From positions 112,537 through 176,536 of the forward strand of contig NZ_FNEB01000008.1 of assembly GCF_900100005.1 (NCBI RefSeq): a stretch of 64,000 nt of DNA, read 5' to 3'. The DNA is from Lutimaribacter saemankumensis. GTDB taxonomy: Bacteria; Pseudomonadota; Alphaproteobacteria; Rhodobacterales; Rhodobacteraceae. Below are positions 8,630-17,155 of this stretch, piece after piece; position 1 is the stretch's first letter; each line of letters opens with the position of its first letter. A model generated the notes under the pieces. It did not search any database. It saw only the letters and a list, made by a program, of their open reading frames with translations, and had not been told where the DNA came from. The translations under genes and the position numbers were made by a program.

Positions 8630-10000
8630 ATGTCCATCCCACAGTCCGGCGGCGGGCCGATCGAAAGCTTTGACCAACTGGCCAGCTACCTGGAAAGCGG
8701 CTGCAAGCCAAAGCAAGACTGGCGCATCGGCACCGAGCACGAGAAATTCGGCTACTGCAAGGACACCCATCTGCCGATCCCGTATGATGGCCCGCGCAGC
8801 GTCAAGGCGGTGCTGGAAGGGCTGCGCGAAAAGCACGGCTGGACCCCGGTCGAAGAGGCGGGCAACCTGATCGGGCTGACCAAGGACGGTGCGAATATCA
8901 GCCTCGAACCGGGCGGGCAGCTGGAACTGTCGGGCGCGGCGCTCGAAACCATTCACCAGACCTGCGACGAGGTGAACGAGCACCTGCGCGAGGTGAAGGA
9001 CATCGCCGACAAGGTCGGTGTCGGCTTCATCGGACTTGGGGCGGCGCCCGAATGGACGCATGAACAGATGCCGATGATGCCCAAGGGGCGCTATCGCCTG
9101 ATGACGTCCTACATGGACAAGGTCGGCACCATGGGCAAATCCATGATGTACCGCACCTGCACCGTGCAGGTGAATCTCGATTTCTCGTCCGAGGCGGACA
9201 TGGTGAAAAAGCTGCGCGTCGCGCTGGCGCTGCAACCGGTCGCCACGGCGCTTTTCGCCAATTCGCCATTTTTCGAGGGCAAGCCAAACGGTCACAAATC
9301 CTGGCGCTCGCGCATCTGGCGCGACCTTGATCCCGCGCGCACGGGCACGCTGCCCTTTGTCTTCGAAGACGGGTTCGGTTTCCAACGCTATGTCGATTAC
9401 GCGCTCGATGTACCGATGTATTTCGTCTACCGCGACGGGCAGTATATCGACGCGCTGGGGCAGTCGTTCCGCGATTTCCTTGACGGCAAGCTGCCCGCCC
9501 TGCCGGGCGAGACACCCACGCTCAGCGATTGGGCCGATCACCTGACCACGATCTTCCCCGAAGCGCGGATAAAGAAATACATGGAGATGCGCGGCGCGGA
9601 TGGTGGCCCGTGGCGGCGGCTGTGTGCGCTTCCGGCGCTTTGGGTCGGGCTGATGTATCATCAGGACAGCCTGGATGCCGCCTGGGATCTGGCAAAGCAC
9701 TGGGATGCCGAAACCCGCGAGGCATGGCGCGTCGAGGCGTCGGTGCGCGGCTTGCAGGCCATCGTCGGCGGGCGCCGCATGATCGATCTTGCCTCCGAGG
9801 TGCTGGACATCAGCCGCGCGGGCCTCAAGGCGCGGGCGCGTCCGGGGCTTGGCGGCATGGTGCAGGACGAACGCCATTTCCTCCATGCGCTCGAAGACAG
9901 CATCGAAACCGGGCAGGCGCCGGCCGATGAGTTGCTGGAACGCTATCACGGCGACTGGAACGGCGATCTGAGCCGTATCTACGACGAATACAGCTACTGA
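8630..10000 (+). CDS. gshA: Glutamate-cysteine ligase (plant/alphaproteobacterial type)
   Basis: A 456-residue ATP-dependent ligase that makes gamma-glutamylcysteine, the first step of glutathione synthesis. It is the GCS2 type found in plants and alphaproteobacteria: RIGTEHEKFGY near residue 30, ISLEPGGQLELSGA near residue 85, YRTCTVQVNLDFSSEADM near residue 175, and WRSRIWRDLDPARTG near residue 225. The length is normal for the family. It lies 62 bases after the membrane protein gene in the same orientation. A hairpin just after the stop probably ends the transcript. Confidence 0.95.
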   Translation: MSIPQSGGGPIESFDQLASYLESGCKPKQDWRIGTEHEKFGYCKDTHLPIPYDGPRSVKAVLEGLREKHGWTPVEEAGNLIGLTKDGANISLEPGGQLELSGAALETIHQTCDEVNEHLREVKDIADKVGVGFIGLGAAPEWTHEQMPMMPKGRYRLMTSYMDKVGTMGKSMMYRTCTVQVNLDFSSEADMVKKLRVALALQPVATALFANSPFFEGKPNGHKSWRSRIWRDLDPARTGTLPFVFEDGFGFQRYVDYALDVPMYFVYRDGQYIDALGQSFRDFLDGKLPALPGETPTLSDWADHLTTIFPEARIKKYMEMRGADGGPWRRLCALPALWVGLMYHQDSLDAAWDLAKHWDAETREAWRVEASVRGLQAIVGGRRMIDLASEVLDISRAGLKARARPGLGGMVQDERHFLHALEDSIETGQAPADELLERYHGDWNGDLSRIYDEYSY

Positions 10001-10006
10001 TCAGCG

Positions 10007-10036
10007 GCCGGTCTTGGCGGCCGCCAACCGGCTTTC
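10007..10036 (+). terminator. Stem-loop after gshA, probable intrinsic terminator
   Basis: GCCGG at 10007-10011 pairs with CCGGC at 10028-10032, enclosing the perfect dyad TTGGCGGCCGCCAA; a short TTT follows. It starts seven bases after the gshA stop. The U-tract is short, so termination efficiency is uncertain. Confidence 0.5.
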
Positions 10037-10165
10037 CCGATCGTAATCTGCCAACAGATGTCGCGCAGGTCGGTTTTGTGCGGCATTGCGTCGGATGGGC
10101 AATCCGCGATTTGCGCGGCCTGCTAAAGATCGTGCAACGCATGATCCAAGGGAGTCGCCTGCGCA

Positions 10166-12670
10166 ATGAAAACCCAAGTCAAAGCCCTGGTTGTCGGTGG
10201 TGGCGCCGTCGGCACCTCGATCGCCTATCACCTTGCCCGCGCGGGCTGGCAGGACGTCATGCTGCTGGAGCGGGACGAACTGACCTCGGGGTCGACATGG
10301 CACGCGGCGGGCCTGCTGCCGCTGTTCAACATGTCTTATGCAACCACGCATATCCACCAGTACTCGGTCGAGTTCTACAAGACGCTCGAGGCGGAAACGG
10401 GGCTGAACGCGGGCTTCTCGATCGTCGGCAACCTGCGAATGGCGCAGACGCAGGCGCGCATGGACGAATACATGGTCTATGCCACCACCGCCGAAACCTG
10501 CGGCGTGCCCTATGAGTGGATGACGCCCGCCCAGATCAAGGAGCGGTGGCCGCTGGTCAATACCGAAGACCTGAAAGGCGCGATCTATCACCCGACCGAC
10601 GGTTACATCAACCCGGCCGACGTGACGATGGCGATGGCCAAGGGCGCGCGCCAGCGCGGCGTGATGATCGAACGCAAATGGCAGGCCGACGGGTTCGAGT
10701 GGAAGGGCGATCATTGGGACGTCACCTGCACCAAGATGGTGGAAAAGGGCGGCAACCTCGTTCCTGGTGACGAGCAGATCGTCATTTCGGCCGAACATGT
10801 CGTCACCGCCAGCGGCAACCACGCGCAGCGCACGGCAAAGATGCTGGGCATCAAGATGCCGGCGATCCCGGTCGAACACCAGTTCATCGTGACCGAACCC
10901 GACCCCGCGCTGGTCGAATACCGCAAGAACGGCGGCGAAGAGCATCCCGTTCTGCGCGATGCGGATGCCAAGTGGTATGTCCGCGAAGAACGCGGCGGCT
11001 GGATCCTGGGTCCGTATGAGCGCAACGCGCCCGCACGCTTCGAATACGGTGTGCCCGACAGTTTCCGCGCCGATCTGTTCCCGCTGGACCTGGAGCGCAT
11101 CGAAGAGGAATACATGTCGATGATCCACCGACTTCCATCCTCGGAAACCGTGGGTCTCAAGGACGATTTCAACGGCCCGATCTGCTATACGCCCGATGGC
11201 AACCCGCTGGTGGGCCCGGCGCCTGGCCTGCGCAACATGTGGCTGGCCGAGGGCTTCAGCTTTGGCATCACCGCGGCGGGCGGCACCGGCTATTACCTTG
11301 CGCAGATGATGGTTGACGGCGAGGCCGAGATCGACATGGCCAGCCTCGATCCCAAGCGCTACGGCCAGGAGTGGATGACCACCGAATATGCCGCGCGCAA
11401 GAACGAGGAATGCTACGAGCACGTCTATATCCTGCACCACCCCGATGAGGAGCGCGAGGCCTGCCGCCCGCTGCGTACCGGCCCGGCCTATGACCGGCAA
11501 AAGGCGCGCGGCGCGCAGTTCGGCTGTGTCAACGGGTTCGAGCGCCCGAACTATTTCGGCCCGCTCGATGCGCCGGACAGCTTTGATCACAACGCACGCT
11601 CGTTCCGTCGCGGCGGCTGGTGGGATTATGCCCGCGCCGAGGCCGAAGCCGTGCGCAATGCCGCCGGCCTTATCGACGCGACCGCCTTTACCAAGCATGT
11701 CGTGAAGGGGCCGGGCGCGACGCAGTTCCTTGACTGGTTCACCTGCAACAAGCTGCCGCGCGTCGGTCGCATCAACCTGACCTATGCGCTGACCGATGCC
11801 GGCACCACGCGCACGGAATACACCATCGTGCGCCTGGCCGAGGACGAATATTACCTCGTGTCCGCGGGTGCCTGGGGCGCCTATGACGGCGATTACCTGC
11901 GCAAGGCCGCGGCCGACAAGGCAGGGGAATTCGGCTATATCGAAATTCAGGACGTGACCACGCAATGGGGCGTCTTTGCCATCGCGGGGCCGAAATCGCG
12001 CGACATCCTGAACGAGGTTATCAAGGATGCCGACCCGTCCACGGCGCTGTCGAACAAGCGGTTCCCGTGGTTGTCCTGCCGCGAGATCGAACTGGGCATG
12101 TGCCCGGTCCGCGCAATCCGCGTAGCCTATACGGGCGAGCTGGGCTGGGAACTGCACCATCCGATTGAGATGCAGACCTACCTGTTCGACCTGCTGGAAA
12201 AGGCCGGTGAAAAGCACGGGATGAAGCTGGTGGGCGCGCGTGCGCAGAACTGGCTGCGGCAGGAAAAATCCTACCGCGCCTTCGGCAACGAACTGGGCCG
12301 CGACGCCACCCCGCTCGAGGCCGATCTGCCGCGCTTTGTCGACCTGGAAAAGGATTTCCACGGCAAGGACGCGATGGTCGCCAAGGGTGTGCGCAGCAAA
12401 TGCGTCACCGTCCTGATTGACGGGCCCGCCGACGCCGACCCGTGGGGCCGCGAAGCCCTGTATGTGAACGGCGAAAAGGTCGGGCGCCTGACCTCGGGCG
12501 GCTTTTCCGTGGCCTTCGGTCAGTCGATCGGCATGGGCTATGTCAAACCCGAGCTTGCCGTCGAGGGCCAGAAGCTGCAGGTCAGGATGTTCGACAAGCT
12601 TTGGGACGCCAGGATCACCTGCGACAGCCCCTACGACCCCAAGAACGAAGTTATCCGCAAGGACGGCTGA
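10166..12670 (+). CDS. Dimethylglycine/sarcosine dehydrogenase-like FAD-GcvT protein
   Basis: An 834-residue two-part enzyme. The N-terminal DAO-type flavin domain has GGGAVG at residues 11-16 and STWHAAG at 43-49; the His in that motif matches the covalent FAD attachment site of mammalian dimethylglycine dehydrogenase. An FAO_M-like linker is followed by a C-terminal GcvT aminomethyltransferase domain (from about residue 450; WGVFAIAGPKSRDILNE, VAYTGELGWELHHP, GRLTSGGFS). Such enzymes oxidise N-methylated glycines and pass the one-carbon unit to tetrahydrofolate. It is monocistronic. The exact substrate (dimethylglycine, sarcosine or a related amine) cannot be read from sequence. Confidence 0.85.
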   Translation: MKTQVKALVVGGGAVGTSIAYHLARAGWQDVMLLERDELTSGSTWHAAGLLPLFNMSYATTHIHQYSVEFYKTLEAETGLNAGFSIVGNLRMAQTQARMDEYMVYATTAETCGVPYEWMTPAQIKERWPLVNTEDLKGAIYHPTDGYINPADVTMAMAKGARQRGVMIERKWQADGFEWKGDHWDVTCTKMVEKGGNLVPGDEQIVISAEHVVTASGNHAQRTAKMLGIKMPAIPVEHQFIVTEPDPALVEYRKNGGEEHPVLRDADAKWYVREERGGWILGPYERNAPARFEYGVPDSFRADLFPLDLERIEEEYMSMIHRLPSSETVGLKDDFNGPICYTPDGNPLVGPAPGLRNMWLAEGFSFGITAAGGTGYYLAQMMVDGEAEIDMASLDPKRYGQEWMTTEYAARKNEECYEHVYILHHPDEEREACRPLRTGPAYDRQKARGAQFGCVNGFERPNYFGPLDAPDSFDHNARSFRRGGWWDYARAEAEAVRNAAGLIDATAFTKHVVKGPGATQFLDWFTCNKLPRVGRINLTYALTDAGTTRTEYTIVRLAEDEYYLVSAGAWGAYDGDYLRKAAADKAGEFGYIEIQDVTTQWGVFAIAGPKSRDILNEVIKDADPSTALSNKRFPWLSCREIELGMCPVRAIRVAYTGELGWELHHPIEMQTYLFDLLEKAGEKHGMKLVGARAQNWLRQEKSYRAFGNELGRDATPLEADLPRFVDLEKDFHGKDAMVAKGVRSKCVTVLIDGPADADPWGREALYVNGEKVGRLTSGGFSVAFGQSIGMGYVKPELAVEGQKLQVRMFDKLWDARITCDSPYDPKNEVIRKDG

Positions 12671-12694
12671 ACCGGTCTTTCCGGGCGCTACATC

Positions 12695-12724
12695 ATGACC
12701 GGGCCCTTTGCGGGGCCCGGTCAT
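12695..12724 (+). terminator. Perfect 12-bp stem-loop after the dehydrogenase gene
   Basis: ATGACCGGGCCC and GGGCCCGGTCAT form a 12-base-pair perfect stem with loop TTTGCG, 24 bases past the stop. There is no U-tract (TCATCTGCC follows), so this may be a weak or factor-dependent terminator or an mRNA-stabilising hairpin. Confidence 0.5.
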
Positions 12725-12871
12725 CTGCCTTGTCGAACGGGCACGGGTCCGACAAGGTTCCAACGCGCCGCCATGGCCAGGTCGGCCGCATGCTGAACAG
12801 CGCATGAACGCCCACCGCGAGAGCAGGTATTCAGAAAGCCGCCGGCTTGAGCGCTGTCCAAGGGTTCCAGA

Positions 12872-13411
12872 TCACCAGAGGGCAGGATCGTTGAGCGCGG
12901 CGACGCAGCCAGACAAGCCCCTAAGCGGGGCGAGCTGCCTGTTTGTCAGCGACTGCCCCAGCCAACCTTCGGGATAGGTCAGTGGCAGGGGCGGCGGCGC
13001 CACCGCCTCCGGTATCTGTCGGAACCCAACCCTGGAATAGAAATTGATGTCGCCATAGGTCAGCGCGACATCCACACCATTGTCCCGCAGCTCGGTCAGG
13101 CCGAATGCTAGCAACTCCTGCCCGATCCCCTTGCCTTGATATGCTGTCGCCACGGCCATGGGCGACAGAATGAATACGACACGCTCATCCTCTGAATAGG
13201 TCATGCGCGTAAAAACTGCCGCACCGGCAAGTGTGCCCGCGTCGATGGCGCAGAAAACAAAGATGTCCGCCGCGTCTACCGTCGCAAGCATCCTTGCCAC
13301 AAGCGCACCTATCAGTTCGCCTTCCTCGGCGCCTTCGGAGTCGGTGAAGGTCGACCGGAAAAGATCGGTGATTTCGCGGTTTCGATGCGCGTATGTTGTT
13401 GTGAATTCCAT
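12872..13411 (-). CDS. yjhQ: GNAT-fold acetyltransferase, YjhQ-type antitoxin
   Basis: A 179-residue GNAT protein. Motif A is visible as ILSPMAVATAYQGKGIGQEL (acetyl-CoA pyrophosphate loop QGKGIG), followed by GDINFYSRVGFRQIP, typical of the YjhQ/YhbS branch. It lies 12 bases downstream of a YjhX/TopAI-family toxin gene on the same strand, the gene order of the E. coli topAI-yjhQ toxin-antitoxin module, where YjhQ neutralises TopAI. The pairing makes the antitoxin reading likely. Whether it also acetylates a substrate is unknown. Confidence 0.82.
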   Translation of the reverse strand: MEFTTTYAHRNREITDLFRSTFTDSEGAEEGELIGALVARMLATVDAADIFVFCAIDAGTLAGAAVFTRMTYSEDERVVFILSPMAVATAYQGKGIGQELLAFGLTELRDNGVDVALTYGDINFYSRVGFRQIPEAVAPPPLPLTYPEGWLGQSLTNRQLAPLRGLSGCVAALNDPALW

Positions 13412-13423
13412 GGTGTCTTCCTT

Positions 13424-13681
13424 TTATCGTTGATTGAGCTGGGCACGCACGGCTTTTATTCCCTGCCGAGATACCCGGTAGGGCTTGCCGTTTTGCGAGC
13501 GGATGAAGCGCCGTTTCTTCAGGCGCAGAAATACGTCGATGGTGCAGTCCTCAAGAACATGACCATCGCGCGTGAAACAGGTTATCGCGCGTATCTTGCC
13601 GTTATCGCCCCGTTCGTGGTGGATGGATCCACCGAGGGCGAGTTCATGCAAAACACGCTGCTCGTGCTTTGAGATGTTCAA
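13424..13681 (-). CDS. topAI: YjhX/TopAI-family toxin (topoisomerase I inhibitor)
   Basis: An 85-residue UPF0386 protein. It aligns by eye along its whole length with E. coli YjhX (TopAI): EQRVLHELALGGSIHH, ITCFTRDGHVLEDCTI, FLRLKKRRFIRSQNGKPYRV and RAQLNQR. TopAI binds and inhibits DNA topoisomerase I. The start at the family position is a TTG codon with no clear Shine-Dalgarno sequence, which would keep toxin synthesis low. The antitoxin-like yjhQ follows after 12 bases. No mobile element flanks the pair. Confidence 0.85.
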   Translation of the reverse strand: MNISKHEQRVLHELALGGSIHHERGDNGKIRAITCFTRDGHVLEDCTIDVFLRLKKRRFIRSQNGKPYRVSRQGIKAVRAQLNQR

Positions 13682-14004
13682 CGGGGTGTCTCGATTTCAT
13701 GAGATTGCAGAAAACGGGTCACTCAGCTTCGCGCGTGAGTGTCCTTTTGTTTCTGGCGTTCCCGAAAAGAGTTGTCGGGAACGGGCTTATGCCCGGGGCT
13801 CTCGCATAAAATCTCCATCGCGTGGGGGCTTGGCCCCACGACTGCGCAAAAGCTAGGTGCGGTCGCACGTCACGGCAAGTCAGTTGCGATACGCTTGCAT
13901 GACAAAAGAGCAGGTGTTGCACAAAAGCGGACCGTCGCATCGCTTGGTGACAGCCCGCTTTGGTCCGCAGGGCTGCCATCCAGCAGCCAGCCGAACAAAC
14001 GGTG
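13682..14004. other. Intergenic gap upstream of the toxin gene
   Basis: 323 bases between the toxin start and the convergently oriented end of the AhpD-like gene. It should hold the promoter of the topAI-yjhQ pair. Open frames crossing it show no recognisable protein, and I see no tRNA or strong terminator. Confidence 0.4.
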
Positions 14005-14352
14005 CTATCCAGCCTGCGCGGCTGTCAACTCGTCAAAGCATTCCAGCGCCTTGCCCGCATACATCGTGGCCGGGCCGCCGCCCATCTGGATTGTCATCGC
14101 CAGCACATCGGCGATTTCGTCGCGGGTGGCGCCCGCCTTGACCAGTGCCTCGATATGCAGAGCAATGCAGGATTCGCAGCGGATGCCGACGGCAATCCCC
14201 AGCGCCACGAATTCCTTGGTCTTGAAATCCAGAACGCCGCCTTCCTTCACCGCCTTCGACATCGCGCCGAAGCCTTTGGTCACTTCGGGGATGGTCCTGT
14301 ACAGCACCCGCAGGCGGTTGCGTGTCGACTCCAGCGTATTTGTCCAGGCCAT
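14005..14352 (-). CDS. Carboxymuconolactone decarboxylase/AhpD-like peroxidase
   Basis: A 115-residue single-domain protein with the AhpD signature CESCIALHIEAL: the redox Cys-x-x-Cys with a His three residues on, after GIAVGIR. Proteins of this family act as alkylhydroperoxidase-like thiol peroxidases or structural relatives and usually form hexamers. I chose the ATG at 14352 because GGAG sits eight bases upstream; the frame continues slightly further. No operon partner is evident. Confidence 0.88.
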   Translation of the reverse strand: MAWTNTLESTRNRLRVLYRTIPEVTKGFGAMSKAVKEGGVLDFKTKEFVALGIAVGIRCESCIALHIEALVKAGATRDEIADVLAMTIQMGGGPATMYAGKALECFDELTAAQAG

Positions 14353-14454
14353 ATGTGCCGCTCCTTGAATGTAAGTTCGGCACAGCCAGACCACGGGCAT
14401 TCCCTGCGATCTTTGACCTCGATCAGATAGGCAACGATTTTTCGAACCGGCGCA

Positions 14455-15111
14455 TCAGGGTTTGCGCGCGACAAACCCCATGTTGTTCGCGGGCATTTCG
14501 ATTACCTGCACGAGGTCCAGGAAATTCTGGTGAATCCATTCGATCACGTCCCAGTCGTCCTTGTACCCGATTTCAGGGTCTTGCGCGGTCAGCGCAGCGT
14601 GGAACTGCGCGTCCCCCTCCGACGTGGTTTCGCCGTCGCGCAGGAAAGGCCCGTACAGGATCAGCCGGCCGCCGGGGGCCAGCGCCTGGGCCGCTTCGGC
14701 GATCAGGATACGGGCTTCGGCTTCGCTGATCAGGTGCAACAGGTTCACAAGCAGGATCAGGTCTTGCCCGCCATGGGTCGCGGCCCATCCGGGCACGGTT
14801 GCGTCCAGCTCGATCGCGGGCTGCAGGTTGGCCAGCCCCGCCTGCGCGGCGTGGGCGTCGATCGAGCGGCGCCGGTCGGCGTCGATATCCGTGGGTTGCC
14901 AGGACAGCCCCGGCAGGCGTCCCGCCAGAACGACCGCGTGTTCCCCGGTGCCGGCGGCCAGTTCCAGCGCGCGGCCCGTTTCCGGCGCGTGCGCGGCCAC
15001 CAGCTCGGCAATCGCTTCGGCGTTGCGCGCGGCAGAGGGGGCGAACATGCGTCCATCCTCGGCAGGGGTCGCGATCGAGGCGCTGTCGGGCAGGTTCAGG
15101 CGTCTTGGCAT
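14455..15111 (-). CDS. DUF938 family SAM-dependent methyltransferase
   Basis: A 218-residue class I methyltransferase-like protein. Motif I is ALELAAGTGEHAVVLA (about residues 48-63), followed by WQPTDIDADRR; the late segment GGRLILYGPFLRDGE is characteristic of DUF938. The substrate is unknown. The ATG at 15111 follows AAGAGA; the frame is open further but carries no family sequence. The oxidoreductase gene lies 83 bases upstream on the same strand. Confidence 0.88.
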   Translation of the reverse strand: MPRRLNLPDSASIATPAEDGRMFAPSAARNAEAIAELVAAHAPETGRALELAAGTGEHAVVLAGRLPGLSWQPTDIDADRRRSIDAHAAQAGLANLQPAIELDATVPGWAATHGGQDLILLVNLLHLISEAEARILIAEAAQALAPGGRLILYGPFLRDGETTSEGDAQFHAALTAQDPEIGYKDDWDVIEWIHQNFLDLVQVIEMPANNMGFVARKP

Positions 15112-15194
15112 GGGATCTCTTGGCGTGATGTCTGGACAGTCCGGTTTTGCCATGCCGAACGGGCGCGTGCAAAGCCCCAGTTCGTCAGGTCCGG

Positions 15195-16280
15195 CTAGTT
15201 CGTTTTCGCGAACCGCGCAGGCGACAGGGCGGCCACGATTTCGGGGTCGAGCGTGGTTGTCGCGCCGCCTGCGGTCTGCGCCAGCAATTCGCTTGCCGCG
15301 GCGGCGGTCTGAAAGCCATAGCCGCCTTGGCCCGCCATCCACAGGAAATCCGGCGCGCCTGCGTCGCGCCCGATCACCAGCGCGCGGTCGGGGGCGAAAC
15401 TGCGCAGGCCCGCCCAGTTCGCGATCATCCGCTCCACCGGTGCGGTGCTGAAATCCTGGTAGCGCGCCAGGCCCTCGGCCAGAACCATGTCGTCGGCCCA
15501 GGCGTCATGCGGCTCCATCGGGTCTTCGTCGCCCGGCGACACGATCAGCGCGCCGGCATCGGGTTTGGCATACCAGCGGTCGCCCACCCCGTCGACAAAA
15601 GCCCAGCCCGACGGGTCCATGCCTTCGGGCAGCGCGATACGTGCCATGGACCGGCGGTAGGGCTGAATGCCGATCGGTGCGACCCCGGCCAGCCCGGCCA
15701 CTTGGTCGGCCCAGGCCCCGGCGGCATTCACCAGAACGCGCCCCTCATGGTCCTGCCCGCCGGCGCGCACCTGCCAGCCGCTCGGCGCGCGGCTGATCGC
15801 CTCGACCCGCGCGCGAGTGACGACCTTGGCCCCGGCGGCGCGCGCCTCGCGCAGAAAGTTCTGGATGAACAGGTCCGTGTCCAGATCGCAGGTATCCTCG
15901 CGCAGGGCGGCATGGGCGGTGTGGCTGCGATCCAGCAAGGGCCAACGAGCCGCCGCCTCGTCCAGCGTGATCCGCTCCAGCCCCATGTCGGCGGCCTGCG
16001 CGGCAAAGCCTTCGGCCTCGTCCGCCGCGCCCAGCAGCATCATCGGGCGCGGGGATAGAACGCCGCCATGCGCATGGCGCAGGTAATCGGCGCTGGCACT
16101 GTTGAGCGCGCGCACAACCGTGTTGCCATAGCTTTCCAGGAACATCGCGGCCGACCGGCCCGAGGCATGATAGGCCAGGCTCTCCTCGGCCTCCAGCAGG
16201 GTCACGCTGCCCAGCCCGGACAGGCGCGCCGCAGCGCTGATGCCCGCGATGCCGCCACCGATGATAAGGAAATCCTGCAT
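15195..16280 (-). CDS. FAD-dependent D-amino-acid (D-arginine-like) dehydrogenase
   Basis: A 361-residue DAO-family flavoprotein. It has GGGIAG at residues 8-13 and YHASGRSAAMFLESYGN, LVNAAGAWADQVAGLAGV, NWAGLRSFAPD and WMAGQGGYGFQTAAA. These segments closely resemble Pseudomonas D-arginine dehydrogenase DauA as I remember it (YHSTGRSAAHY, WAGLRSF, QGGYGIQ). It would oxidise D-amino acids to 2-oxo acids and ammonia, feeding electrons to the respiratory chain. No dauB or racemase is nearby, so the substrate range is open. Confidence 0.8.
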   Translation of the reverse strand: MQDFLIIGGGIAGISAAARLSGLGSVTLLEAEESLAYHASGRSAAMFLESYGNTVVRALNSASADYLRHAHGGVLSPRPMMLLGAADEAEGFAAQAADMGLERITLDEAAARWPLLDRSHTAHAALREDTCDLDTDLFIQNFLREARAAGAKVVTRARVEAISRAPSGWQVRAGGQDHEGRVLVNAAGAWADQVAGLAGVAPIGIQPYRRSMARIALPEGMDPSGWAFVDGVGDRWYAKPDAGALIVSPGDEDPMEPHDAWADDMVLAEGLARYQDFSTAPVERMIANWAGLRSFAPDRALVIGRDAGAPDFLWMAGQGGYGFQTAAAASELLAQTAGGATTTLDPEIVAALSPARFAKTN

Positions 16281-16489
16281 CGTTCACCCCCCGTGTTCCG
16301 GCTCAGCCTGCCACGGCTGGCGCGCCGCCGAAAGAGGGGGGCTGGCAGTTTCGCGATTTGATGAAATTTTCATGTCATCCACAAGATATAGAGGTTATCC
16401 CCAACTTTTTGCTTTACAGAAAAACATTTGGCGCACACCATATTTGGTAGAGACAGGGCGAAAAGCCCCGGTTTCTTGAGCAGGCAGCT

Positions 16490-16520
16490 AGCGCTTGGGG
16501 CGCTGCCACGCCCCGGCGCT
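16490..16520 (+). other. GC-rich leader hairpin before the YbjN-family gene
   Basis: AGCGC at 16490-16494 and GGGGCG at 16497-16502 pair with CGCCCC at 16509-16514 and GCGCT at 16516-16520, with loop CTGCCA. It ends about 10 bases before the AGGAGG ribosome-binding site of the YbjN gene. There is no U-tract, so it is better described as a structured leader than a terminator. Confidence 0.45.
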
Positions 16521-16543
16521 ACGCACAAACAGGAGGTGGCGTC

Positions 16544-17044
16544 ATGGCCCTGTCCGAGCAGTTTCTTCAAGAGGATTTGCACCCAATCGACATCGTCGAG
16601 CATCTGGCCGAATTCAACGACTGGGATTTCGACCGCGTGCACGATGACCAGATCGCCATGGCGGTCGAAGGGCAGTGGCGGACCTATTCGATCACGCTGG
16701 CCTGGTCGGCCTATGACGAAACGCTGCGCATGGTCTGCACGTTCGAAATGGAGCCGCCCGAGGAAAGGCTTCCCGCGCTTTACGAATGTCTGAACGCGGC
16801 CAATGACCAGTGCTGGGCCGGCGGCTTCAGCTATTGGGACGAACACAAGCTGATGGTCTATCGCTATGGCCTCGTGCTGGCGGGCGGCCAGTCGGCCAGT
16901 GCCGAACAGATCGACACGATGATCGGCGCCGCGGTGCTGAGCGCCGAGCGCTACTATCCCGCCTTCCAGCTTGTCGTCTGGGGCAATCGCGCGCCGCAGG
17001 ACGCGCTGCAGATCGCGATCAGCCAGGCCTACGGGCGCGCCTGA
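16544..17044 (+). CDS. YbjN domain-containing protein
   Basis: A 166-residue acidic protein matching the alphaproteobacterial YbjN family (PLYECLNAANDQCWAGGFSY-like core, seen here as LYECLNAANDQCWAGGFSYW). The fold resembles the type III secretion chaperone/DNA-binding-like YbjN domain; its function is poorly defined. A strong AGGAGG lies nine bases before the ATG. It is followed 111 bases later by proC in the same direction, as is common in Rhodobacteraceae. Confidence 0.88.
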   Translation: MALSEQFLQEDLHPIDIVEHLAEFNDWDFDRVHDDQIAMAVEGQWRTYSITLAWSAYDETLRMVCTFEMEPPEERLPALYECLNAANDQCWAGGFSYWDEHKLMVYRYGLVLAGGQSASAEQIDTMIGAAVLSAERYYPAFQLVVWGNRAPQDALQIAISQAYGRA

Positions 17045-17155
17045 CGCGCCGCACAATGCGGGCAGGCCGCCGCTTGCCCGCCCTTTCCGGCATTGCCCCT
17101 CGCGGGTGGTCGGCGTAACACTCCCCGCAACGACACGCGCGAAGGGGAGATGCCA

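Noticed and set aside
10001..12805. A very long open frame on the minus strand opposite the dehydrogenase gene
   Set aside because: It is the antisense shadow of a GC-rich, family-supported gene on the plus strand; the translation is His/Arg/Gly-rich with no domain.
13719..13979. An 86-codon minus-strand frame upstream of the toxin gene
   Set aside because: No family, no ribosome-binding site, and it ends just before the toxin promoter region; treated as chance.
16375..16410. TCATCCACA and TTATCCCCA resemble DnaA boxes
   Set aside because: There are only two imperfect copies, with no AT-rich unwinding region and no replication gene nearby; not an origin.
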